A stretch of DNA of 64,000 bases from Micromonospora sp. C95 (GCF_018070465.1 NZ_JAGPXT010000027.1:1-64000); one strand, 5' to 3'; numbered from the stretch's first letter, positions 40,591-48,849 are shown. The notes: generated by a model not told the origin, from the letters alone. Translations and numbers: made by a program.

Positions 40591-41498
40591 CGCAGCGGCG
40601 GTCCGGGCACGGCGACCGGGCTGCCGGCCGGGGTCAGCAGGGCGCGGGTGGCCACCCCCAGCCGGCGCCGCTGCGGCACCGTGGCGCGGCGGGCGAAGAC
40701 GTCGTAGTCCTGGGCGGCCACCTCGTCGAGGATGCCGCCGTAGAGCAGGTAGGCGGTACGGATGCAGGACTGCGAGGCACCGTCGAGCAGGACCACGCCC
40801 GGCGCGGCGGCGAGGTAGTGCGCCTGGGCGCGGGTCACCTCGTACCGGATCAGTTCGCGGACCGGCTCGCTGGCCCGCCCGGCCGCGTGACAGGCCACCA
40901 GGTCCTCCCGCGTCACGCCGAAGGCGGCCAGGTCCTCGTCGGGTAGGTAGGTCCGGCCCCGGGCCAGGTCCTCGCCGACGTCCCGGATGAAGTTGGTCAG
41001 CTGGAACGCGAAGCCGAGCTGGCGGGCGGGCTCGCGGGCCGCCACCGGATCGGAGCTGCCCAGGATGGGCAGCATCATCGTGCCGATGACCGCGGCCGAG
41101 CCTTCCATGTAGTCCAGCAGGTGCTCGTAGGTGCGGTAGGAGGTGACGGTCAGGTCCATCGCCATGCTCTTGAGGAACGAGGCGAAGTCCTCCCGGTCGA
41201 GATCGAACACGGCGATGGTGTGCAGCACCGCCGGCAGCAGCGGGTCGGTCACCCGCGCCCCGTGCAGGCCGGCGACGAACCGGCCGCCCCAGTCGTCCAG
41301 CCGCGCCGCGCGCTCGGCCGGCGGCAGCGTGTCGGTCTGATCGACGATCTCGTCGGCGTAGCGGGTGAATCCATATAAGGCATGCACATGCCGCCGTTTC
41401 CATGCGGGCAGCAGCCGGGTGGCGAGATAGTAGGTGCGACCGTGCCGTCTGTGCAGCTCACGGCATCTGTCGTAGGCAGCGGCGAGATCCAGGTCCAC
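40587..41498 (-). CDS. crtB: phytoene synthase
   Basis: 303 residues of the squalene/phytoene synthase family. The Asp-rich motifs are YADEIVDQTD and RDVGEDLARGRTYLP; RTYYLATRLLPAWKR is the characteristic N-terminal segment. It joins two geranylgeranyl diphosphates to phytoene. The GTG at 41498 follows AGGAGG; a TTG at 41534 lies at the likely transcript start and is a weaker choice. It is divergent from crtE with a shared promoter and coupled to the photolyase gene. Confidence 0.93.
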   Translation of the reverse strand: MDLDLAAAYDRCRELHRRHGRTYYLATRLLPAWKRRHVHALYGFTRYADEIVDQTDTLPPAERAARLDDWGGRFVAGLHGARVTDPLLPAVLHTIAVFDLDREDFASFLKSMAMDLTVTSYRTYEHLLDYMEGSAAVIGTMMLPILGSSDPVAAREPARQLGFAFQLTNFIRDVGEDLARGRTYLPDEDLAAFGVTREDLVACHAAGRASEPVRELIRYEVTRAQAHYLAAAPGVVLLDGASQSCIRTAYLLYGGILDEVAAQDYDVFARRATVPQRRRLGVATRALLTPAGSPVAVPGPPLR

Positions 41499-41540
41499 CG
41501 GCCCTCCTCTGATTCGACGCACCAATCGACGCAACTTGAG

Positions 41541-41550
41541 ACCCTAGGGT
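41541..41550. promoter_or_regulatory. palindromic shared -10 of the divergent crt operons
   Basis: ACCCTAGGGT reads TAGGGT on both strands (plus 41545-41550; minus 41546 to 41541), so both divergent transcripts seem to use overlapping -10 boxes. The plus-strand leader to crtE would be about six bases; the minus-strand leader to crtB about 35 bases with a ribosome site. A regulator bound here would control both arms together. No cobalamin riboswitch is seen. Confidence 0.6.
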
Positions 41551-41562
41551 ACGCTCAGCGGC

Positions 41563-42717
41563 ATGGCCAGCGACGGACCAACGGGTAACCTCCTTCGCGT
41601 GGTCCCTGAGCAGCCGGTCGGTGGAGACGACCCGATCGCTGCCGTGCTGGCCGCCTACACGCGCGACATCGTCACCGCCGTCGACAACACGCTTGCCGAG
41701 TTCCTGACCGCCGAGGTCGACGCGCTCGACGCGATCGACCCGGCGATGGGCGGCTTCGCCGCCACCGCACGCGACTGTGTCCTCTCCGGCGGGAAGCGGG
41801 TCCGACCCACGTTCGCCTACTGGGGATGGCGTGGCGCGGTCGGCGGCGACACGCCGGTCGCCCCGGTGCTGCCCGCACTGGCCACCTTGGAGTTGCTGCA
41901 CACCTTCGCGCTGGTGCACGACGACGTGATGGATGCCTCCGCCACCCGACGCGGCCGACCGACCGCGCACGTGGCGGTGGCCACCCAGCACGCCGCGGCG
42001 GGTCGCAACGGCGACTCCGGGCGTTTCGGCGAGGCGGTGGCCGTACTCATCGGTGACCTCTGCATGGTCTGGGCCGACCAGGTGCTGGCCCTGGCCGACC
42101 TGCCGGCCGACCGGCTGCTCCAGGTACGACGGGGCTACGACCGGATGCGGGTGGAGACGGTCGCCGGGCAGTACCTCGACGTCCTCGGCGAGACCGATCC
42201 GCTGAGCTGGTCGGTGGACCGGGCGCTCCGGGTGGCCCGGTACAAGACCGCCAGCTACACGGTGCAACGACCGCTGCTCTTCGGCGCCAGCCTGGCCGGC
42301 GTCGACGGGGACAGCGACCTGGCCGCGGCGTACACCCGCTACGGCCTCGCCGTCGGCGAGGCCTTCCAGCTCTGCGACGACCTGCTCGGTGTCTTCGGTG
42401 ACCCGACCACCACCGGCAAGCCGGCCGGCGACGACCTGCGTACCGGCAAGCCGACGGCGCTACTGGTCCTGGCCCGGGAGCTGGCCACGCCGACGCAGTT
42501 GCGGGCACTCGACGGTGCCGGCCGGCGCGCCGACGGGCCGGAGGTCGCCCGGCTCGCCGAGGTCGTGTTCGACACCGGCGCGGTGCGACGGATCGAGCGG
42601 ATGATCGACGAGCGGGTCGAGGACGCGCTGGCCGCGCTCGACGCGGTCGCCGTCGACGAGACCGCCCGTACCGCGCTTGTCGGCCTCGCGACCGCCGCCA
42701 CGCACCGGAGGGCATGA
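41563..42717 (+). CDS. crtE: geranylgeranyl diphosphate synthase (polyprenyl synthetase)
   Basis: 384 residues. First aspartate motif VHDDVMDASATRRGRPT and second QLCDDLLGVFGD; GGKRVRPTFAYWG and KTASYTVQRPL are the substrate-binding segments. Residues before the first aspartates (TLELLHTFAL) are bulky, as in short-chain enzymes making C20 product. It supplies CrtB. First gene of the rightward carotenoid operon with crtI, idi and a MerR-type regulator. Confidence 0.92.
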   Translation: MASDGPTGNLLRVVPEQPVGGDDPIAAVLAAYTRDIVTAVDNTLAEFLTAEVDALDAIDPAMGGFAATARDCVLSGGKRVRPTFAYWGWRGAVGGDTPVAPVLPALATLELLHTFALVHDDVMDASATRRGRPTAHVAVATQHAAAGRNGDSGRFGEAVAVLIGDLCMVWADQVLALADLPADRLLQVRRGYDRMRVETVAGQYLDVLGETDPLSWSVDRALRVARYKTASYTVQRPLLFGASLAGVDGDSDLAAAYTRYGLAVGEAFQLCDDLLGVFGDPTTTGKPAGDDLRTGKPTALLVLARELATPTQLRALDGAGRRADGPEVARLAEVVFDTGAVRRIERMIDERVEDALAALDAVAVDETARTALVGLATAATHRRA

Positions 42718-42747
42718 TGGGCTTCCTGCACAGAGAGGTGGTCGCCG

Positions 42748-44229
42748 GTGCGGACCGTTGACGGGCGTACTGACCGGGTGGTGGTTGTCGGAGCCGGCTT
42801 CGGCGGGCTGGCCTGCGCGCTGCACCTGGCGGGCAGCGGACGCCAGGTGACCGTGCTGGAGCGCGAGCCGGTGCCGGGTGGGCGGGCCGGCCGGCTCAGC
42901 GTCGACGGCTACGAGTTCGACACCGGCCCCACGGTGCTCACCATGCCCGATCTCATCGCCGAGGCGCTCGCCGCAGTCGGTGAGGAGCTGACCGACTGGC
43001 TCGACCTGGTGCCGCTGGACCCGGCCTACCGGGCCTACTATCCGGACGGTTCCACGCTTGACGTGCGCACCGACACCACCGCGATGGCGGCGGAGATCTC
43101 CCGGGTCTGCGGGCCCCGGGAGGCCGACGGCTACCTGCGGTTCGTCGACTTCGCCCGGAACCTGTGGCGACTGGAACGGGCCGACTTCATCGAACGCAAT
43201 CTCGACGCTCCGACCGACCTGCTCACCGGCAACCTGCTCAAGCTCGTCGCCACCGGTGCCTTCCGGCGACTGCAAACGAAGATCAACCAGTTCTTCCGGG
43301 ATCCGCGTACCCGACGGATCTTCTCCTTCCAGGCGATGTACGCCGGTCTCGCCCCGCACGACGCGCTTGCCATCTACGCGGTCATCGCGTACCTCGACTC
43401 GGTGGCCGGGGTCTTCTTCCCGCGCGGCGGCATCCACGCCGTCTCCCGAGGATTGGCCGGTGCCGCCGAGAAGCACGGCGTACGCATCCGGTACGGCACC
43501 GCGGTGACCCGGGTGGAGACCGCGAACGGCCGGGCCACCGGGGTGGTGACCGCCGACGGGGAGTTCGTCCCCGCCGACGCCGTGGTGCTCAACCCCGACC
43601 TCCCGGTGGCCTACCGCGACCTGCTGCCGCCGGCCCGGCAGCGCCGGCTCACCTACTCACCCTCGTGTGTCGTGCTGCACGTCGGCTCGACCCAGGGCTA
43701 CCGGCGGATCGCCCATCACAACATCCACTTCGGGCGGGCCTGGCAGGGCACCTTCGACGAGGTCATCCGGCGCGGACACCTGATGTCCGACCCGTCCCTG
43801 CTGGTCACCAACCCGAGCCGGACGGATCCGGCGGTGGCACCGACCGGCCGGCACACCTATTACGTGCTGGCTCCGGTGCCGAACCTCGACCGGGCGCCCT
43901 TCGACTGGCGCGGCGACCTCACCGCCCGCTACACCGATCAGCTCATCGCCACCCTGGAGGAGCGCGGATACGTCGGCTTCGGGGCCGGCGTCGAGGTGCT
44001 GCGGGCGATCACCCCGGCGGAGTGGGCCGAGCAGGGCATGGCCGCCGGTACACCGTTCGCCTCGGCGCACACCCTGTTCCAGACGGGACCGTTCCGACCG
44101 TCGAACCTGCACCGCTCGCTGTCCAACGTGGTCTTCGTCGGCTCGGGCACCCAGCCCGGTGTCGGCGTACCTATGGTGCTGATCTCCGGCAAGCTCGCCG
44201 CCGCCCGGATCACCGGGGAGCCTCGGTGA
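42748..44229 (+). CDS. crtI: phytoene desaturase
   Basis: 493-residue FAD enzyme. Dinucleotide site VVVVGAGFGGLACALHLAGS near the N-terminus, then GGRAGRLSVDGYEFDTGPT, and the C-terminal CrtI motif NVVFVGSGTQPGVGVPMVL. It introduces the double bonds that turn phytoene into lycopene or a close intermediate. The GTG at 42748 has AGAGAGG upstream; 30 bases separate it from crtE. No lycopene cyclase or elongase is in the window, so the final pigment is unknown. Confidence 0.93.
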   Translation: MRTVDGRTDRVVVVGAGFGGLACALHLAGSGRQVTVLEREPVPGGRAGRLSVDGYEFDTGPTVLTMPDLIAEALAAVGEELTDWLDLVPLDPAYRAYYPDGSTLDVRTDTTAMAAEISRVCGPREADGYLRFVDFARNLWRLERADFIERNLDAPTDLLTGNLLKLVATGAFRRLQTKINQFFRDPRTRRIFSFQAMYAGLAPHDALAIYAVIAYLDSVAGVFFPRGGIHAVSRGLAGAAEKHGVRIRYGTAVTRVETANGRATGVVTADGEFVPADAVVLNPDLPVAYRDLLPPARQRRLTYSPSCVVLHVGSTQGYRRIAHHNIHFGRAWQGTFDEVIRRGHLMSDPSLLVTNPSRTDPAVAPTGRHTYYVLAPVPNLDRAPFDWRGDLTARYTDQLIATLEERGYVGFGAGVEVLRAITPAEWAEQGMAAGTPFASAHTLFQTGPFRPSNLHRSLSNVVFVGSGTQPGVGVPMVLISGKLAAARITGEPR

Positions 44230-44284
44230 GCACGGGGAACGAGGCAGTGCCGAGCCCCGGGTCGACAAACGGAGGGTGGCGCTG

Positions 44285-44875
44285 ATGCCGCAGTCCCGGG
44301 AGAGCCACCTCGTCGAACTGGTCGACGACACCGGTCTGCCGGTCGGGGAGGCCACGGTGGCCGCCGCCCACCAGCCGCCCGGTCAGCTGCACCGGGCGTT
44401 CTCCGTACTGCTCGTGGCACCGGACGGTCGGTTGCTGCTCCAGCGGCGCGCCGCTACGAAGACCCGCTTTCCGTTGCGCTGGGCGAACTCCTGCTGCGGT
44501 CACCCCAAGCCGGGCGAGGCGCTTACCGAGGCCGCCAACCGGCGGCTGTCGGAGGAACTGGGCGCCGGACCGGTGCCGCTGCGCGAGGTGGGCGTCTACG
44601 TCTACCGGGCGGAGGATCCGGCCACCGGGCGGGTCGAGGTCGAGTACGACCACGTCCTGCGCGGCGAGTTCCATCCCGACGGTGCACTACGCCCGGAGCC
44701 GACCGAGGTGGCGGAGCTGCGCTGGGTGGAGCCGACCCAGCTCGCCGCCGCGCTGCACCGCGAGCCCGACGCCTACGCGCCGTGGCTGGGTGGCGTACTG
44801 GATCGGCTGTGGCCGCCCTCGGAGCCGCCCGGGCGGCCGGCCGACGACGTGTCGGAGCGGCCGGGTGGCCGATGA
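44285..44875 (+). CDS. idi: isopentenyl-diphosphate isomerase, type I
   Basis: 196-residue Nudix-fold enzyme. The active-site Cys lies in NSCCGHPKPGE and the catalytic Glu in VEVEYDHVLRG; RRAATKTRFPLRWAN is typical. It interconverts IPP and DMAPP to balance precursors for CrtE. GGAGG lies about nine bases before the ATG at 44285, so the nearer GTG at 44276 is unlikely to be used. Its 3' end overlaps the regulator gene by 11 bases. Confidence 0.93.
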   Translation: MPQSRESHLVELVDDTGLPVGEATVAAAHQPPGQLHRAFSVLLVAPDGRLLLQRRAATKTRFPLRWANSCCGHPKPGEALTEAANRRLSEELGAGPVPLREVGVYVYRAEDPATGRVEVEYDHVLRGEFHPDGALRPEPTEVAELRWVEPTQLAAALHREPDAYAPWLGGVLDRLWPPSEPPGRPADDVSERPGGR

Positions 44876-45806
44876 GGCGCTGAGCGCGGGCGCGGTCGCC
44901 CAGCGCCTGGGGGTCGCGGTGACCACACTGCGCACCTGGCACCAGCGGTACGGCCTCGGGCCCAGCCAGCACGTCCCGGGCCACCACCGGCGCTACACGC
45001 CGGCCGATCTGGCCCGACTCGAGGTGATGCGGCGGCTCACCGCCGAAGGGGTCAGCCCTGCCGAGGCGGCCCGGTGGGCCCGTCAGGCACCCGACACCCT
45101 CGCGGCTGTCGGTGCCTCCCGTGCCGTGCTCAGGCGACGCGACGGCGGCGGTACGACCATCCCGGTCGGCCGGGCCGGGCCGGCGGTGCGGGGGCTGGCC
45201 CGCGCCGCGATGCGGCTGGACGCCGCGGCCATCGGTGAGACGATCTCCCGCGCCATCGCCGCCGACGGCGTGGTCACGACCTGGGACCGGCTGCTGCGCC
45301 CGCTGCTCGTCGGCATCGGCGAGCGACACGTCGCCACCGGCGAGCTGATCGAGGTCGAGCACCTGGTGTCCCGCTGCGTCTCGGCGGCGTTGGGTGCGGT
45401 GGCGTCCGCCGGCCCCGCTCCCGGGCCACCGCGCGTCCTGCTCTCCTGCGCCGACGAGGAGCAGCACAGTCTGCCGCTGGAGGCACTCGCCGCGGCGTTG
45501 GCCGAGGCCGGCGTCGGCTACCGGATGCTCGGTGCCCGGGTACCGGTGACGGCACTGCTCGCCGCCGTCGACCGGACCGGTCCGGCCGCCGTGGTGCTCT
45601 GGTCGCAGACTCGGGCCACCGCCGACCCGGCGCAACTCACCGCCCTGCTCACCGCGCCGAGCCGGCCACTTCTGGTGCTCGCAGCCGGGCCGGGCTGGCC
45701 GGCCCGGAGCCTGCCGGCCGGCGTGGTCCGCCCGACCGATCTGACCGAGGCGGTCTCCCTCACCGTCGCGGTGCACGACTCGCTCGACCGCCCGGCCGCC
45801 TCCTGA
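44865..45806 (+). CDS. MerR-family regulator with B12-binding-like domain (CarH/LitR-like)
   Basis: 313 residues. The N-terminal MerR helix-turn-helix is SAGAVAQRLGVAVTTLRTWH with wing GHHRRYTPADL. The C-terminal two-thirds match the light-sensing cobalamin module of CarH: a helical cap with GERHVATGELIEVEHLVS, where CarH has W-x9-EH and this protein has His in place of the Trp, and a Rossmann part with DEEQHSLPLEAL carrying the expected axial His. It overlaps idi and ends the carotenoid operon. In CarH/LitR systems the protein represses crt genes in the dark and releases DNA when light breaks adenosylcobalamin. Whether this one keeps that photochemistry is open. Confidence 0.82.
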   Translation: MADEALSAGAVAQRLGVAVTTLRTWHQRYGLGPSQHVPGHHRRYTPADLARLEVMRRLTAEGVSPAEAARWARQAPDTLAAVGASRAVLRRRDGGGTTIPVGRAGPAVRGLARAAMRLDAAAIGETISRAIAADGVVTTWDRLLRPLLVGIGERHVATGELIEVEHLVSRCVSAALGAVASAGPAPGPPRVLLSCADEEQHSLPLEALAAALAEAGVGYRMLGARVPVTALLAAVDRTGPAAVVLWSQTRATADPAQLTALLTAPSRPLLVLAAGPGWPARSLPAGVVRPTDLTEAVSLTVAVHDSLDRPAAS

Positions 45807-45850
45807 CCGCTCGGCCCGGCCGCCGGCCCGGCCCCTTCGGCGGCGCGGCC

Positions 45851-45890
45851 GGCACCCCGACGGTACGGCGGGCACACCGACGGTACGGCG
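45851..45890. repeat. tandem 20-bp direct repeat, two copies
   Basis: Two adjacent 20-base units (45851-45870 and 45871-45890), one mismatch apart, containing CCGACGGTACGGCG. They lie in the gap after the MerR-type gene, about 95 bases before the deacetylase start. A -10-like TAGCGT for the deacetylase is at 45938-45943. Function is unknown. Confidence 0.55.
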
Positions 45891-45984
45891 GGCTCCCGCA
45901 TCCTGACCCGGCGTCGGTCCACTCGAATCGGGTGAACTAGCGTCGGGGCGTCCGCGTACCCCGAACCCCTCTCGGGAGCGAACG

Positions 45985-46773
45985 ATGCGTCACCGTGCCC
46001 TGCTGGCCTGCCTCACCGGCCTGCTCGTCCTGCTCGTCGCCGGTTGCGGCGACGGTGGCGGCACGCCGACGGCCACCGCCCCGACCAGCCCACCGCCCTC
46101 GGCCGCCCTGCCGCCGGAGCCCACTCCGTCACCGACTCGTACCGTGCCGCCCAAGCCGCCGCTACGGCCGCTGCCGGCGAAACTGCCGGCCGGTCTGGTC
46201 CGCACCACCGGCACCGCCAAGGTGGCCCTCACCTTCGACGACGGCCCGGATCCGGCCTGGACACCGAAGGTGCTCGACCGCCTGAAGGCGGCCAAGGTGA
46301 CCGCCACCTTCTGCGTGGTGGGTACCCAGGTGCGCAAGCATCCGGGCCTGCTGCGGCGGATCGTCCGGGAGGGGCACCAGCTCTGCAACCACAGCTGGAA
46401 CCACGACCTCGACCTGGCCCGGCGGCCGGTCGCCGAGATCCGCGCCGACCTGGTACGCACCAACCGGGAGATCCGGCGGGCGGTGCCGAAGGCAAAGGTG
46501 CCGTTCTACCGCCAGCCCGGCGGCCGGTGGACCGCCGAGGTGGTGAAGGTCGCCAAGCAGCTCGACATGCGCTCGTTGCACTGGACCGTCGACCCGCAGG
46601 ACTGGGCCAAGCCGACGGCGGCCACCATCGAGAAGCGGGTGAAGCGCTCGGCCCGCCCCGGAGCCGTGGTCCTGCTGCACGACGGAGGCGGCGACCGCGC
46701 CGCCACCCTCGCGGCCTGCGCCAAGTTGATCGCCGGTCTGAAGCGTGACCACGGCGTCGCCGGGCTCACCTAG
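45985..46773 (+). CDS. polysaccharide deacetylase lipoprotein (NodB/CE4 family)
   Basis: 262 residues. The signal peptide ends in the lipobox VAGC (Cys21); a Pro/Ser/Thr linker reaches about residue 75. The CE4 domain has motif 1 TFDDGPD (catalytic and metal Asp), motif 2 HSWNH (metal His pair), motif 3 RQPGG, motif 4 DPQDW and motif 5 LLHDGGG (catalytic His). It probably removes acetyl groups from peptidoglycan or another wall polysaccharide on the outer face of the membrane. It stands alone. Confidence 0.92.
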   Translation: MRHRALLACLTGLLVLLVAGCGDGGGTPTATAPTSPPPSAALPPEPTPSPTRTVPPKPPLRPLPAKLPAGLVRTTGTAKVALTFDDGPDPAWTPKVLDRLKAAKVTATFCVVGTQVRKHPGLLRRIVREGHQLCNHSWNHDLDLARRPVAEIRADLVRTNREIRRAVPKAKVPFYRQPGGRWTAEVVKVAKQLDMRSLHWTVDPQDWAKPTAATIEKRVKRSARPGAVVLLHDGGGDRAATLAACAKLIAGLKRDHGVAGLT

Positions 46774-46927
46774 ACCGGCTCCGAGCTGGCGTTTTCCGTG
46801 CCGTTGCGGCTGCCGCCATACCGGTTTGGTCGACCGGTACGCCATCACGTATGCTTTCGAAGCCTCCGGCGGGGCCGGATGGGAGCAAGTCCGCTAAACG
46901 TTGCGAGTGTGCAATGATGGCGGGGCC

Positions 46928-47000
46928 GCCCTCATCGTCTAGCGGCCCAGGACGCCGCCCTTTCAAGGCGGTAGCACGGGTTCGAATCCCGTTGGGGGCA
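46928..47000 (+). tRNA. tRNA-Glu (anticodon TTC)
   Basis: 73-nt cloverleaf with acceptor GCCCTCA/TGGGGGC (G-T and C-G pairs included), anticodon stem CCGCC/GGCGG around CTTTCAA, T arm CGGG-TTCGAAT-CCCG and discriminator A; CCA not encoded. TTGGTC (46826-46831) and TATGCT (46850-46855) upstream form a possible promoter for the tRNA cluster. Confidence 0.97.
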
Positions 47001-47033
47001 CGGTTCGGCTCAGGCCGGAGGCAACACCAGCAA

Positions 47034-47107
47034 GGTCCTGTGGAGCAGTTGGAGTGCTCGCCGCCCTGTCAAGGCGGAGGTCGCGGGTTCAAGTCCCGTC
47101 AGGACCG
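47034..47107 (+). tRNA. tRNA-Asp (anticodon GTC)
   Basis: 74-nt cloverleaf. Acceptor GGTCCTG/CAGGACC with discriminator G, anticodon loop CTGTCAA, T arm GCGGG-TTCAAGT-CCCGT. It follows tRNA-Glu by 33 bases, so the two are likely one transcript. Confidence 0.97.
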
Positions 47108-47116
47108 CAAGCGCTG

Positions 47117-47139
47117 ACGCCGCGCACCTCGCGCGGCGT
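47117..47139 (+). terminator. terminator after tRNA-Asp
   Basis: ACGCCGCGC (47117-47125) pairs perfectly with GCGCGGCGT (47131-47139) around a 5-base loop and is followed by TCTGCGT. It ends the Glu-Asp tRNA transcript before tRNA-Phe. Confidence 0.75.
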
Positions 47140-47210
47140 TCTGCGTATCGGGGCATGTGACCCGTCCCAGCGGCGATCCCGCAGGTTGGGTAGCATGGGC
47201 CGAGCACCAC

Positions 47211-47284
47211 GGCCAGGTAGCTCAGTTGGTACGAGCGTCCGACTGAAAATCGGAAGGTCGGCGGTTCGACCCCGCCCCTGGCCA
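47211..47284 (+). tRNA. tRNA-Phe (anticodon GAA)
   Basis: 74-nt cloverleaf. Acceptor GGCCAGG/CCTGGCC, discriminator A, anticodon loop CTGAAAA with GAA, T arm GGCGG-TTCGACC-CCGCC. TAGCAT (47191-47196) is a -10 candidate 14 bases upstream, so it appears to have its own promoter. Confidence 0.97.
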
Positions 47285-47308
47285 CATAGCCTTTCGCCGG
47301 GCTATTGC

Positions 47309-47340
47309 AACGCCGACCAGCGGAAACGCCGGTCGGCGTT
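47309..47340 (+). terminator. terminator after tRNA-Phe
   Basis: AACGCCGACC (47309-47318) pairs perfectly with GGTCGGCGTT (47331-47340) around a 12-base loop and is followed by CTGCTTT. It also faces the end of the convergent small membrane protein gene. Confidence 0.75.
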
Positions 47341-47367
47341 CTGCTTTGCGCCCTCGGTTGGTTGATC

Positions 47368-47688
47368 TCAGCGCCGGAGCAGGGCGAACCATCCCACCGC
47401 GCCCACGAGCAGCAGCAGCGCCAGTGCGAACAGAGCCCGCCCGACCGCGAGGGGCACGGGGAGAAGCAGCGGTGCCTGCTGGACGAGCAGGCCCGCACCG
47501 AGCAGGGCCAGGAAGCCACCGCGACGGACCGGCTGGCCTCGTTGGCGCGTGGTCAGTCGCGCCACCCGCACCCAGAACGCCGGAAACGTTCGCGTCACGG
47601 CAACCCGTACGCCGAGTACGACCACGACAAGGCTGAGGATCACGCTGACGCCAGATAGGGCGACCCATACCGGGTCCGGGTCGTCCAT
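47368..47688 (-). CDS. small membrane protein, unknown function
   Basis: 106 residues with an N-terminal helix (VWVALSGVSVILSLVVVVLG) and two more hydrophobic stretches near the C-terminus, separated by a basic loop (RLTTRQRGQPVRRGG). It is not recognised as a named family. The ATG at 47688 places the first helix correctly; a longer frame to 47802 is Cys/Gly-rich and less likely. It lies between tRNA-Phe and the divergent ArsR gene. Confidence 0.55.
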   Translation of the reverse strand: MDDPDPVWVALSGVSVILSLVVVVLGVRVAVTRTFPAFWVRVARLTTRQRGQPVRRGGFLALLGAGLLVQQAPLLLPVPLAVGRALFALALLLLVGAVGWFALLRR

Positions 47689-47808
47689 GGTCACGGGAAC
47701 GAGCATGCACCCGGGTGTCAACGCCCGACCTCGGAGCTTGCATCCGGTACCTGCGGTTGCGGCCGGACAGACGGCGGTGGAGCATCCAGACCCGGCTATC
47801 ATCGCCTT

Positions 47809-48156
47809 GTGGCGATTGATTGCACGTCAGCACCGACCCCGGCCGTGGCGCTGTTCCGCTCCCTCGGCGACCCGACCCGGCTGGCCATCGTGCGCCGTCT
47901 CACGGCCGGGGAGGCGCGGGTGGTGGATCTGACCGGCGAGCTGGGCACGGCCCAGTCGACGGTGTCCAAGCACCTGGCCTGTCTGCGCGACTGCGGCCTC
48001 GTCGACTACCGCGTCGAGGGTCGCCAGTCGTTCTACCGGTTGACCCGACCCGAGCTGCTGGACCTGCTCCGCTCGGCGGAGCTGCTGCTGGCGGCCACCG
48101 GCGAGGCGGTCGCCCTCTGCCCGGTGTACGGAGCGCCCGCCGAGTCGCGGGCGTGA
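47809..48156 (+). CDS. ArsR-family metal sensor, CmtR-like
   Basis: 115-residue winged-helix repressor. The recognition helix region TAQSTVSKHLACLRDCGLVDY contains Cys-x3-Cys, and a third Cys lies near the C-terminus (ALCPVYG). This matches the three-cysteine Cd(II)/Pb(II) site of mycobacterial CmtR (Cys57, Cys61, Cys102). The GTG at 47809 lies six bases after -10 TATCAT (47797-47802), so the mRNA is leaderless and the gene autoregulation site probably overlaps the promoter. Its stop overlaps the cation exporter start, so it controls that exporter. Confidence 0.88.
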   Translation: MAIDCTSAPTPAVALFRSLGDPTRLAIVRRLTAGEARVVDLTGELGTAQSTVSKHLACLRDCGLVDYRVEGRQSFYRLTRPELLDLLRSAELLLAATGEAVALCPVYGAPAESRA

Positions 48157-48848
48157 GCTCGTCGGCCGTCACCCCGCGACGGCGGGCGGTGCTGTCCCGG
48201 CGCAGCCTGTGGCTCGCCTACGCCACCGCCGGCTACAACCTCCTGGAGGGCCTGGTCGCCATCGCCGCCGGAGCGGCAGCCTCCTCCACCGCGCTTGTCG
48301 CCTTCGGCCTGGACTCGTTCGTCGAGGTGTCCAGCGCGGCGGTGCTGATCTGGCAGTTCCGCTCCCGGGTCCCCGAGGACCGGGAACGGCTGGCGCTGCG
48401 CCTGATCGGCCTCTCCTTCTTCGCCCTGGCCGCGTGGGTGAGCGTCGACGCCCTCCGGTCGCTGCTGGGCAGTGGTGAGGCCGAGGCCAGCCCGGTCGGC
48501 ATCGGCCTGGCCGTGGCGTCGCTGATCGTGATGCCGCTGCTCGTCGCCGCCAAGCGGCGCACCGGACGGGAACTCGGCTCGGCCACGGTCATGGCCGACT
48601 CCACCCAGACGCTGCTGTGCACGTACCTGTCCGCCGTCCTGCTCGTCGGCCTGCTCCTCAACGCCCTGTGGGGCTGGTCCTGGGCGGACCCGATCGCGGC
48701 GCTCGTCATCGCCGGGATCGCGGTCAGGGAAGGCGTGCAGGCGTGGCGCGGCGAGCACTGCGACGACTGCGCACCGGTCGCCGTCGCGGAGACCACCGGA
48801 CCGACCTCTGGCTCCACCGACAACTGCTGCCCCAATCGGGAGGTGTGA
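48153..48848 (+). CDS. cation diffusion facilitator-type metal exporter
   Basis: 231 residues with five or six membrane helices. The family positions that bind metal in the second and fifth helices are seen as FGLDSFVEV and MADSTQT. A short cytosolic tail carries several cysteines (HCDDCAPV and DNCCPN), which could bind thiophilic metals. The GTG overlaps the sensor stop (GTGA). With the CmtR-like regulator this makes a cadmium/lead-type resistance operon; the metal is inferred. Confidence 0.85.
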   Translation: MSSSAVTPRRRAVLSRRSLWLAYATAGYNLLEGLVAIAAGAAASSTALVAFGLDSFVEVSSAAVLIWQFRSRVPEDRERLALRLIGLSFFALAAWVSVDALRSLLGSGEAEASPVGIGLAVASLIVMPLLVAAKRRTGRELGSATVMADSTQTLLCTYLSAVLLVGLLLNALWGWSWADPIAALVIAGIAVREGVQAWRGEHCDDCAPVAVAETTGPTSGSTDNCCPNREV

Positions 48849-48849
48849 C

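Noticed and set aside
39268..41403. A possible photolyase-CrtB fusion protein of 711 residues
   Set aside because: The upstream part is a wrong-frame reading of crtB; the photolyase starts at the GTG overlapping the crtB stop.
41499..41562. Cobalamin riboswitch between the crt operons
   Set aside because: The gap is only 64 bases, too short for the aptamer, and no B12-box-like sequence is present.
45851..45890. CRISPR-like repeats
   Set aside because: Only two units in direct tandem with no spacer; no cas genes in the window.
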